A stretch of DNA of 6,154 nt from Spirochaetales bacterium (lineage in GTDB: Bacteria; Spirochaetota; Spirochaetia; DSM-27196; PWMO01): NCBI GenBank assembly GCA_007123465.1, contig SKLB01000008.1:1-6154 (forward strand). Direction: 5' to 3'. Shown here piece after piece: positions 1 to 5,549 of this stretch (its first letter is position 1; every line of letters begins with the position of its first letter). The notes below the pieces were generated by a model. The model searched no databases and was not told the DNA's origin. It worked only from the letters and a program-made list of their open reading frames with translations. Made by a program: the position numbers and the translations under genes.

Positions 1-2
1 AG

Positions 3-938
3 GCCCGCGTAGCGGCGGCATCGCCGGCAACCGTGCTGTTGTGCGGTGAGAGCGGTACCGGCAAAGAGCTGTTTGCACACGCCATTCATAACGCCAGCGA
101 TCGAAGTAAAGAGAAGTTTGTACGCGTCAACTGTGCATCGCTGACCGACGGAGTGCTGGAAAGCGAGCTGTTCGGCTACGAGGATGGTGCGTTCACCGGT
201 GCGCGCAAGGGTGGCCGTACGGGGCTGTTTGAAGAGGCAGACGGCGGTACGATTCTGCTCGATGAGATCGGTTTGATGAGTCTGGAGACGCAGGCCAAGC
301 TGCTGCGGGTGCTGCAGGAGAACGAAGTGCGGCGCGTAGGCGGTACCAGCAACAAGCGGATCAACGCGCGGGTGATTGCGGCAACCAATCTCGATCTACT
401 GGAAGCGGTGCACGAAGGTCAGTTCCGCGAAGATCTCTACTACCGGCTGAATGTGATTCCCGTAGAGATCCCGGCGCTGCGCGATCACCCCGAAGACATC
501 CCGCTGCTGATTCAGCACCTGATTCGTCGTATCAACCAGGAGTACGGACGCGCGGTGCAACGCGTATCTCCGGCCGCTCTGCAGCGCCTGGTTCGCTACC
601 GCTGGCCGGGAAATATCCGTGAGCTGGAAAACGTGCTGCGGCGCGCCATAATCAACCTCAGCGTCTACGAGAGCGTCATCGCCGATGTGCACCTTCCGGA
701 ACTGGCTTTCGACTGTGATGACGCGCAGCAGCCCGGCTGCGCGGACCAGGGCGAGCAGCACGTTGCTTCGTTGCGCGATACACTCGATGCAGCCGAGAAG
801 GCGCACATCAGCCGCGCATTACAATCGTGCGCCGGCAGCCGCACGCGTGCCGCGGCTCGCCTGGGAATCTCGCTGCGCAGCCTGCAGTACAAATTGAAGC
901 GGCACGGCCTGACACGCAACTCTTTGCAGCAAGACTAG
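3..938 (+). CDS. Sigma-54-dependent transcriptional activator, C-terminal part (5' end outside window)
   Basis: This is a bacterial enhancer-binding protein that uses ATP hydrolysis to open sigma-54 RNA polymerase promoters. The frame is open from base 3 (ARVAAASPATVLLCGES), so the GTG at 33 is an internal valine codon and the true start lies upstream. Visible landmarks are Walker A GESGTGKE (45-68), the sigma-54-contacting loop GAFTGA (186-203), Walker B GGTILLDEIG (from 246), the FREDLYYRLNV arginine-finger region, and the sensor II segment RWPGNIRELENVLRRA. A Fis-type helix-turn-helix, AAARLGISLRSLQYKLKRHG, lies at about 849-908. About 311 residues are present. The N-terminal sensor domain (PAS, GAF, receiver or other) is not in the window, so the signal is unknown. 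It reads toward a sigma-54 promoter 149 bp beyond its stop, so it probably controls the following operon, like BkdR of Bacillus subtilis. Family assignment is near certain; the BkdR-like role is inferred from position. Confidence 0.95.
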   Translation, partial: ARVAAASPATVLLCGESGTGKELFAHAIHNASDRSKEKFVRVNCASLTDGVLESELFGYEDGAFTGARKGGRTGLFEEADGGTILLDEIGLMSLETQAKLLRVLQENEVRRVGGTSNKRINARVIAATNLDLLEAVHEGQFREDLYYRLNVIPVEIPALRDHPEDIPLLIQHLIRRINQEYGRAVQRVSPAALQRLVRYRWPGNIRELENVLRRAIINLSVYESVIADVHLPELAFDCDDAQQPGCADQGEQHVASLRDTLDAAEKAHISRALQSCAGSRTRAAARLGISLRSLQYKLKRHGLTRNSLQQD

Positions 939-944
939 CCAATA

Positions 945-972
945 TGCAATACTTTGCGCGCAAAAGTTTGCA
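945..972. promoter_or_regulatory. 28-bp imperfect palindrome, candidate enhancer (upstream activator site)
   Basis: The left arm TGCAATACTTTGCG and right arm CGCAAAAGTTTGCA are reverse complements at 11 of 14 positions. The core TTTGCGCGCAAA (953-964) is perfectly symmetric. The centre lies about 154 bp before the predicted transcription start, a usual distance for sites bound by sigma-54 activators with Fis-type helix-turn-helix domains. Outer arms CTAGCC (935-940) and GGCTAG (979-984) are nearly co-centred with it, so an RNA hairpin just after the regulator stop is also possible, but no T-run follows. Binding by the adjacent regulator is inferred. Confidence 0.6.
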
Positions 973-1041
973 CTACTGGGCTAGCGGCACATTTGCGTAG
1001 CGTTGCCTGTGACGCAGGCGTGAGTTAACCCACTCCCGCAG

Positions 1042-1062
1042 CGAGAATTAGCGATATTCTCG
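1042..1062. promoter_or_regulatory. Perfect inverted repeat CGAGAAT-N7-ATTCTCG, candidate operator
   Basis: Two perfect 7-base arms, CGAGAAT (1042-1048) and ATTCTCG (1056-1062), flank a non-symmetric spacer TAGCGAT. The centre at 1052 is about 61 bp before the predicted start and 37 bp upstream of the -24 GG. Its sequence differs from the 945-972 palindrome, so a second regulator may bind here. It sits in the stretch that DNA must loop across between enhancer and promoter. No regulator can be named. Confidence 0.4.
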
Positions 1063-1086
1063 ATACTCCGGCCAAACACGCGTGCC

Positions 1087-1102
1087 TGGCAAGCTCTTTG
1101 CA
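1087..1102 (+). promoter_or_regulatory. Sigma-54 (-24/-12) promoter of the buk-vor-ptb operon
   Basis: The sequence TGGCAAG-CTCT-TTGCA matches the sigma-54 consensus TGGCACG-N4-TTGCW at all but one defined position. The GG of the -24 element and the GC of the -12 element are separated by exactly 10 bp, as this promoter class requires. Transcription should begin near 1113, giving a leader of about 38 nt before the buk start codon. A sigma-54 activator gene immediately upstream supports the call. The site overlaps a possible GTG start at 1082, which is one reason to reject that start. Confidence 0.85.
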
Positions 1103-1139
1103 GTACTTCTGTGCAGTAGTGTAGAGAGACCGCGACCAC

Positions 1140-1145
1140 GGAGGG
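1140..1145 (+). promoter_or_regulatory. Ribosome binding site of buk
   Basis: GGAGGG lies 5 nt before the ATG at 1151. It fixes that ATG as the start over the in-frame GTG at 1082, which falls inside the promoter and upstream of the predicted transcription start. Confidence 0.8.
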
Positions 1146-1150
1146 CACCT

Positions 1151-2248
1151 ATGCCAGATCAATTTCTGATCCTCGCCATCAACCCCGGCTCAACCTCCAC
1201 CAAGATCGCGCTGTTTGATAACGATACGCTTCGCTTTGAAGCCACCATACATCACTCCACAGAAGAGTTGGATCAATTTGACACTATTGGAGAGCAGCAC
1301 GCCTTTCGTAAGTCGGTGATCGTGAGCCAATTGACCGACAACGGCGTTGACCCCAGCGCTCTTAACGCGGTGGTTGGCCGCGGGGGACTGATTCATCCGG
1401 TCAGCGGCGGCACCTATTCGGTCAACGATCTGATGATAGCCGATCTCAAGCAGGGAGTGCTCGGCGAGCACGCGTCCAACCTCGGTGGGCTGATAGCCCA
1501 CGAAATTGCGAGTCAGAGCGGCTGTGAGAGTTTCATTGTTGACCCGGTGGTGGTCGATGAGCTGGAACCTGTGGCGCGTTATTCAGGACTACCGGAAATT
1601 GAGCGCAGCAGCATTTTTCACGCACTGAATCAGAAAGCGGTTGCGCGCCGCGCCGGGATGGCCCACGGCGGGAACTACGCTGACTACTGCTTTATCGTAG
1701 TGCATATGGGCGGGGGCATCACCGTTGGAGTACACCACCACGGCAGAGTGATCGACGTCAACGACGGTCTCAACGGAGACGGACCGTTCAGCCCGGAACG
1801 CAGCGGGGGGCTGCCGGCACTTAAACTGGTGAAGCTGTGCTTCTCTGGCCAGGCAAGCCTGCCGGAGGTCACCCGTCGCGTCAAAGGAGGCGGCGGTCTG
1901 GTGGCCTACCTGGGCACAAACGACGCGCGCGAAGTCAATCGGCGCATCGATAGCGGTGATACACAGGCAGAGTCCGTGTATCGGGCAATGGCCTACCAGG
2001 TTGCCAAAGAGATCGGGGCAATGGCGGTTGTAGTGGCCGGCCGCATCGACGCAATCGTGTTGACCGGAGGGCTGGCTCATGACCGGCGCTTCTGCGGCTG
2101 GATAGAAGAGCGCGTCAGTTTCCTGGCGCCGGTGGAGGTCTATCCCGGTGAGAACGAGATGATCGCTCTCGCCGAAGGTGCCCTTCGAGTACTGCAGGGT
2201 CACGAGAGCGCCAGTCAGTACCATGGTGCCGCGGGGGGACCCCGGTGA
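1151..2248 (+). CDS. buk: Butyrate (branched-chain fatty acid) kinase
   Basis: This enzyme transfers phosphate between an acyl phosphate and ADP, giving a short-chain fatty acid and ATP; the reaction is reversible. The 365-residue protein has usual family length. Acetokinase-superfamily motifs are present: INPGSTSTK at residues 10-18 (phosphate loop), VVGRGGLIHPVSGGTY with Arg77 where acetate kinases bind substrate, VHMGGGITVG near 184-193, DGPFSPERSGGLP near 210-222, and VLTGGLAHD near 303-311. The NPGSTSTK start and the FSPERSGGLP motif fit butyrate kinase better than acetate kinase. The ATG at 1151 is chosen for its GGAGGG site and because the family begins just before the phosphate loop. 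It is the first gene after the sigma-54 promoter and overlaps the next gene by 4 bp (GTGA). With ptb at the other end of the operon and a VorB-type oxidoreductase between, the likely substrates are isobutyryl, isovaleryl or 2-methylbutyryl phosphate (inference). Confidence 0.93.
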   Translation: MPDQFLILAINPGSTSTKIALFDNDTLRFEATIHHSTEELDQFDTIGEQHAFRKSVIVSQLTDNGVDPSALNAVVGRGGLIHPVSGGTYSVNDLMIADLKQGVLGEHASNLGGLIAHEIASQSGCESFIVDPVVVDELEPVARYSGLPEIERSSIFHALNQKAVARRAGMAHGGNYADYCFIVVHMGGGITVGVHHHGRVIDVNDGLNGDGPFSPERSGGLPALKLVKLCFSGQASLPEVTRRVKGGGGLVAYLGTNDAREVNRRIDSGDTQAESVYRAMAYQVAKEIGAMAVVVAGRIDAIVLTGGLAHDRRFCGWIEERVSFLAPVEVYPGENEMIALAEGALRVLQGHESASQYHGAAGGPR

Positions 2249-2940
2249 GCGGTAAAACAAACGCACAGGCGCGCATCACTATTCTGACCGGGCATTACGG
2301 CAGCGGCAAGAGCGAGCTGTCGATTCAACTTGCACTGAAGCTGGCGCAGCAACACGCAGCGGTAGCGCTGCTGGATGTTGACGTAGTAAACCCGTACTTC
2401 CGATCCCGTGAACGCAGAGCACTGCTGGAAGAACACGGGATACGCGTTATAGCAAACACTCTTGGCGTGGACCGGGGAGTTGATCTGCCGGCGATTTCAG
2501 CCGAGATATACGCGCCGTTGCGCGATGGCCATACCCGTACCGTGCTGGACGCCGGGGGTGATCCGGTCGGCGCCCGTGTGCTGTCGAGTTTTCGCCGACT
2601 GCTCGATCCGCGCCAAACCGAGGTTCTCTGCGTAGTAAACGTTGCGCGTCCGCAGACAGCCGACGCCGCGGCGGTGCTCGAACAGATTGCCGCTATCGAG
2701 CAGGCGTCCGGACTGAAAGTCACTGCACTGATCAACAATACCCATATGCTGGAACACACCGAGCGCCTGCACGTGGAAGCCGGCGACGATGTGTGCCGCG
2801 AGGTATCGCGGCAGAGCGGTTTACCGATTCGCTACACAGGCGTGACTGAACACGTATGTTCTGACCTGCCGGCTGATCTTGCCGGAGAAGTAATTCCAAT
2901 TTCGATGCATCTGCGCGAGTCGTGGATGAAGAGCTCATAG
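2245..2940 (+). CDS. P-loop ATPase (CobQ/MinD/ParA-like fold), oxidoreductase-operon associated, role unknown
   Basis: This is a 231-residue soluble nucleotide-binding protein. Walker A is GHYGSGKS (residues 16-23). The segment ALLDVDVVNPYFRSRE (about 41-56) resembles the switch region after Walker A in the SIMIBI class (MinD, ParA, CobB/CobQ). VLDAGGDPVGARVL (about 100-113) is the probable Walker B and switch II region, and INNTHMLEHT (about 163-172) may contribute to base recognition. No DNA-binding domain, iron-sulfur cysteine motif or membrane segment is visible. The GTG start overlaps the buk stop (GTGA) and is preceded by GGGGGGA at 2233-2239, so translation is probably coupled to buk. 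From memory, similar ATPases sit beside 2-oxoacid:ferredoxin oxidoreductase genes in other anaerobes. A role in assembly or maturation of that enzyme is plausible but unproven. The fold is confident; the function is not known. Confidence 0.8.
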   Translation: MSGKTNAQARITILTGHYGSGKSELSIQLALKLAQQHAAVALLDVDVVNPYFRSRERRALLEEHGIRVIANTLGVDRGVDLPAISAEIYAPLRDGHTRTVLDAGGDPVGARVLSSFRRLLDPRQTEVLCVVNVARPQTADAAAVLEQIAAIEQASGLKVTALINNTHMLEHTERLHVEAGDDVCREVSRQSGLPIRYTGVTEHVCSDLPADLAGEVIPISMHLRESWMKSS

Positions 2941-2946
2941 GGGAGG
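2940..2946 (+). promoter_or_regulatory. Ribosome binding site of the ferredoxin subunit gene
   Basis: GGGGAGG begins at the last base of the preceding stop codon and lies 5 nt before the ATG at 2952. It decides for that ATG over an in-frame GTG at 2922, which lies inside the upstream gene and would add ten residues foreign to the family. Confidence 0.75.
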
Positions 2947-2951
2947 CTGAT

Positions 2952-3176
2952 ATGGCAAAAGCAAGAGGTGCGGTCTACTTCGAGACCGATCGCTGCAAGG
3001 GGTGCGAGCTGTGTACAGCGGTGTGCCCGGTAGATATCGTGGTCATGGACCGCAAGAGCATAAATCGCAAGGGCTACAACCCGGCCACCGTCACCGAGAT
3101 GGACAAGTGCATTGCGTGCGCCAACTGCGCCACGGTGTGTCCTGATCTTGTTATCCGCGTAGAGCGGGTTGCGTAG
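2952..3176 (+). CDS. vorD: 2-oxoacid:ferredoxin oxidoreductase, delta subunit (2x[4Fe-4S] ferredoxin)
   Basis: This 74-residue bacterial-type ferredoxin subunit should relay electrons from the catalytic subunits to external ferredoxin. It has two classic cluster motifs, CKGCELCTAVCP (residues 15-26) and CIACANCATVCP (residues 53-64). Each has C-x2-C-x2-C-x3-C-P spacing, so two [4Fe-4S] clusters are expected. All eight cysteines are present and the length is usual for a stand-alone delta subunit. It starts 11 bp after the ATPase stop and ends 9 bp before the alpha subunit. The delta-alpha-beta-gamma order is a standard arrangement for four-subunit enzymes of this family. Symbols for these subunits differ between organisms. 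A generic ferredoxin is the alternative on sequence alone, but its place in the operon makes the subunit role very likely. Confidence 0.92.
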   Translation: MAKARGAVYFETDRCKGCELCTAVCPVDIVVMDRKSINRKGYNPATVTEMDKCIACANCATVCPDLVIRVERVA

Positions 3177-3185
3177 GGGGCTGCC

Positions 3186-4247
3186 ATGGAAAAGGTCTTG
3201 ATGAAGGGCAACGAAGCGATTGCGCAGGCCGCAATCCACGGTGGGTGCCGCTATTTCTTCGGCTATCCGATCACACCGCAGAACGAAATCCCCGAGTATA
3301 TGTCTCGCGAAATGCCCAAGGCCGGCGGAGTCTTTCTGCAGGCCGAAAGCGAAGTTGCCGCGATCAACATGGTGTACGGCGCTGCCGGAGCCGGTGCGCG
3401 AGTAATGACCTCGTCTTCCTCGCCGGGGATTGCGCTTAAGCAGGAAGGTATCAGCTACATTGTCGGAAGCGAGGTACCGTGTGTGATTGTCAATATTTCG
3501 CGTGGCGGCCCCGGGCTCGGTGGTATTCAGCCCGCGCAGTCTGATTACAACCAGTCTACGCGTGGTGGCGGCAACGGGGATTACAACATGATCGTGTTTG
3601 CTCCGGCCAATATTCAGGAAGCCGTCGACCTGACCGCCGAAGCGTTCGAGATCGCAGACTTCTACCGCAACCCGGTTATGATCCTGGGCGACGGCATGAT
3701 CGGGCAGATGATGGAACCGGTTGTTTTCCACGAAACACCAAAACGCGAGCTGGAACCCAAGACGTGGGCTACCACCGGTACCGGCGGTAAACGCGCCCCT
3801 AACATCATCAATTCGCTGCACCTCGATCCGGCCAACCTGGAGAAGCACAATCTTCATCTGCAGCAGAAGTACGCACGTATGCGCGCGGAAGAGACGCGTT
3901 ACGAGCTCTACCAGGCAGATGACGCCGAACTGGTATTTGTGGCCTACGGGACCGCATCGCGCATTGTGCGCAACGCGATCATTCAACTGCGCGAAACAGG
4001 GGTCAAAGCCGGCATGATCAGGCCGATCAGCGTCTGGCCGTTTCCCCAGGCAGCCTTTGACCAGCTTGGATCGCAGGTGCGCGCTCTGATGTCAGTGGAA
4101 CTCAGCTGCGGACAGATGGTGGATGATGTGCGCATTGCAGCGGCCGGTCGCTGGCCGGTTGGATTCTACGGCCGCAGCGGAGGAATGATTCCAGCCCAGC
4201 ACGAAATAGTCGATGCCTGTCGCAGCATGCTCGAGGAGGTCGCGTAA
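3186..4247 (+). CDS. vorB: 2-oxoacid:ferredoxin oxidoreductase, alpha subunit (2-oxoisovalerate type, VorB)
   Basis: This catalytic subunit carries the thiamine-pyrophosphate pyrimidine-binding domain. With the beta subunit it oxidatively decarboxylates a 2-oxoacid with CoA to acyl-CoA, CO2 and reduced ferredoxin. The 353-residue protein opens with MKGNEAIAQAAI and has GYPITPQNEIPEYM (residues 26-39), QAESEVAAINMVYGAAGAGA (52-71, with a glutamate expected to contact the cofactor) and TSSSSPG (75-81). A second transketolase-like domain begins near residue 245 (ELVFVAYGTASRIVRNAI). The PQNEIPEYMS wording, remembered from 2-ketoisovalerate ferredoxin reductases, together with flanking buk and ptb, favours branched-chain 2-oxoacids over 2-oxoglutarate or pyruvate. 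Substrate cannot be proved from sequence, since KorA and VorB proteins are close. GGGGG at 3176-3180 is the ribosome site. The stop overlaps the next start by one base (TAATG). Confidence 0.9.
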   Translation: MEKVLMKGNEAIAQAAIHGGCRYFFGYPITPQNEIPEYMSREMPKAGGVFLQAESEVAAINMVYGAAGAGARVMTSSSSPGIALKQEGISYIVGSEVPCVIVNISRGGPGLGGIQPAQSDYNQSTRGGGNGDYNMIVFAPANIQEAVDLTAEAFEIADFYRNPVMILGDGMIGQMMEPVVFHETPKRELEPKTWATTGTGGKRAPNIINSLHLDPANLEKHNLHLQQKYARMRAEETRYELYQADDAELVFVAYGTASRIVRNAIIQLRETGVKAGMIRPISVWPFPQAAFDQLGSQVRALMSVELSCGQMVDDVRIAAAGRWPVGFYGRSGGMIPAQHEIVDACRSMLEEVA

Positions 4248-5005
4248 TGCCCACCGTATTCGAACCAACCAAAGGTCTTACCGGGGTGGAGTTTCACTAT
4301 TGCCCGGGGTGCACCCACGGTGTGATTCACCGTCTGGTGGCAGAAGTGCTGGAGGAGATGGAAGAGCTGGGAAACTCAATCGGGGTTGCGCCGGTAGGCT
4401 GTGCTGTACTGGCCTACAAGTACTTCAACTGCGATATGCACGAGGCTGCTCATGGACGCGCGCCGGCAATGGCTACCGGTGTAAAACGGGTTCTGCCGGA
4501 CAAAATGGTCTTCAGCTATCAGGGAGACGGCGATCTGGCGTCAATCGGCACTGCCGAAATAGTACATGCGGCCGGTCGTGGCGAGAACATTACGGTTATC
4601 TTTGTCAATAACGCCATCTACGGAATGACCGGGGGACAGATGGCGCCCACAACCATGGTTGGGCAGCGTACCACCACCAGCCCGCTGGGACGTGATCCGC
4701 GCCAGGTCGGTTATCCGCTGCGTATATCCGAATTGCTGGCAACCATAGACGGGGCTGCCTTTGTGGAGCGCGTTTCGGTGCACAATCCGGCAAACATCCG
4801 CAAGGCAAAGAAGGCGATTCGCAACGCGTTTGACTGCCAGAAACAGCGCTCGGGTTTCTCGCTGGTGGAGGTGCTATCCAACTGTCCAACAAACTGGGGT
4901 ATGTCGCCGCTGGAATCTCTCGACTGGGTCAAAGAAGCCATGATCCCTTACTATCCGCTGGGTAATTTTCGCCGGCCGGAAATGCAGGAGAGCGAACATG
5001 CTTGA
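4247..5005 (+). CDS. vorA: 2-oxoacid:ferredoxin oxidoreductase, beta subunit (TPP-binding)
   Basis: This 252-residue subunit binds the diphosphate of thiamine pyrophosphate through Mg2+ and completes the active site with the alpha subunit. Key features are YCPGC (residues 18-22), APVGC just upstream of a conserved CDMHEAAHGRAPAMATG stretch, the cofactor motif starting GDGD (93-96), and NNAIYGMTGGQ (121-131). The GDG to NN spacing fits the canonical thiamine-binding motif. CPTNWGMSP near the C-terminus is also typical of this family. There are no ferredoxin-type cluster motifs, consistent with a separate delta subunit. A strong ribosome site, GAGGAGGT (4233-4240), lies inside the end of the alpha gene, 6 nt before the start. 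The 3' end overlaps the gamma gene by 8 bp, indicating coupled translation. Substrate uncertainty is the same as for the alpha subunit. Confidence 0.93.
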   Translation: MPTVFEPTKGLTGVEFHYCPGCTHGVIHRLVAEVLEEMEELGNSIGVAPVGCAVLAYKYFNCDMHEAAHGRAPAMATGVKRVLPDKMVFSYQGDGDLASIGTAEIVHAAGRGENITVIFVNNAIYGMTGGQMAPTTMVGQRTTTSPLGRDPRQVGYPLRISELLATIDGAAFVERVSVHNPANIRKAKKAIRNAFDCQKQRSGFSLVEVLSNCPTNWGMSPLESLDWVKEAMIPYYPLGNFRRPEMQESEHA

Positions 5006-5543
5006 AAAAACCATCTGCGCCGGATTTGGTGGGCAGGGCGTTATGTCGATGGGAAGGCTTATCGCCACCACAGCGATGGAGAATGGACTGGAAGTTTCGT
5101 GGCTGCCGTCTTACGGCCCGGAAATGCGCGGCGGTACGGCTAACTGTCACGTTATCGTTTCCAGCACGCCTATCGGGTCACCGATTATTTCGACCGATGC
5201 CACCACCGTTCTGGCGCTGAACCTGCCGTCGATGAAGAAGTTCGAACATGCACTAATAGAAAACGGCCTGATGATCTACAACAGTTCGCTTATCGACCAG
5301 CAGCCGGAACGTGAAGATCTGCGTGCAGTCCCGATTGCCGCCAACGAGATCGCTGCGGATATCGGCAATCTCAAAGCCGCCAACATGGTGATGCTCGGGG
5401 CTTTCATCGAACTCACCGGTATTCTGAAAGCCGACGACCTGGTGCGGGCGCTGGGCAAGATGTTCGGCAGCGGCAAGCAACAGTTCATTCCAATCAATGA
5501 AAAAGCGTTGCGCGAGGGGATGCGGGCGGCCGCGCAAGGATGA
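4998..5543 (+). CDS. vorC: 2-oxoacid:ferredoxin oxidoreductase, gamma subunit
   Basis: This 181-residue protein is the gamma component of the oxidoreductase. In family structures it packs against the catalytic subunits and is thought to take part in CoA handling. The N-terminus has the family signature AGFGGQGVMSMGRL (residues 8-21), followed by YGPEMRGGTANCHVIVS (39-55). Length and motifs match a complete stand-alone gamma subunit rather than a fused form. The ATG lies inside the end of the beta gene (8 bp overlap), with AGGAGAG at 4986-4992 as ribosome site. It ends 6 bp before ptb and in the same reading frame, so a single stop codon (TGA, 5541-5543) separates the two proteins. It completes the delta-alpha-beta-gamma set, so the cluster encodes a full four-subunit enzyme. 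Confidence 0.93.
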   Translation: MLEKTICAGFGGQGVMSMGRLIATTAMENGLEVSWLPSYGPEMRGGTANCHVIVSSTPIGSPIISTDATTVLALNLPSMKKFEHALIENGLMIYNSSLIDQQPEREDLRAVPIAANEIAADIGNLKAANMVMLGAFIELTGILKADDLVRALGKMFGSGKQQFIPINEKALREGMRAAAQG

Positions 5544-5549
5544 GCTCCG

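Noticed and set aside
1005..1019. Short hairpin GCCTG-TGACG-CAGGC as a terminator, or TGTGA at 1008-1012 as a CRP site
   Set aside because: The arms are only 5 bp with no T-run, so terminator function is not supported. Only one CRP half-site is present; the other half does not match TCACA.
1082..1150. A longer buk reading frame starting at GTG 1082, adding 23 residues
   Set aside because: This stretch contains the sigma-54 promoter and lies mostly upstream of the predicted transcript start. Its residues do not look like the family, and the ATG at 1151 has a good ribosome site.
1589..2266. Minus-strand open frame of 225 codons opposite buk
   Set aside because: It is fully explained as the shadow of buk, whose conserved motifs occupy the same bases. 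It has no recognisable domain.
2832..3986. Long open frame on the minus strand (384 codons)
   Set aside because: It lies opposite the end of the ATPase gene, vorD and most of vorB, all with clear family motifs. Its translation has no recognisable domain, and long antisense frames are common opposite GC-rich genes.
3186..5543. Pyruvate:ferredoxin oxidoreductase or indolepyruvate oxidoreductase
   Set aside because: The alpha and beta wording (PQNEIPEYMS, NNAIYGMTGGQ, CPTNWGMSP) fits the Kor/Vor branch, and indolepyruvate enzymes have a fused IorA with ferredoxin motifs. 2-Oxoglutarate remains possible and is noted in the entries.
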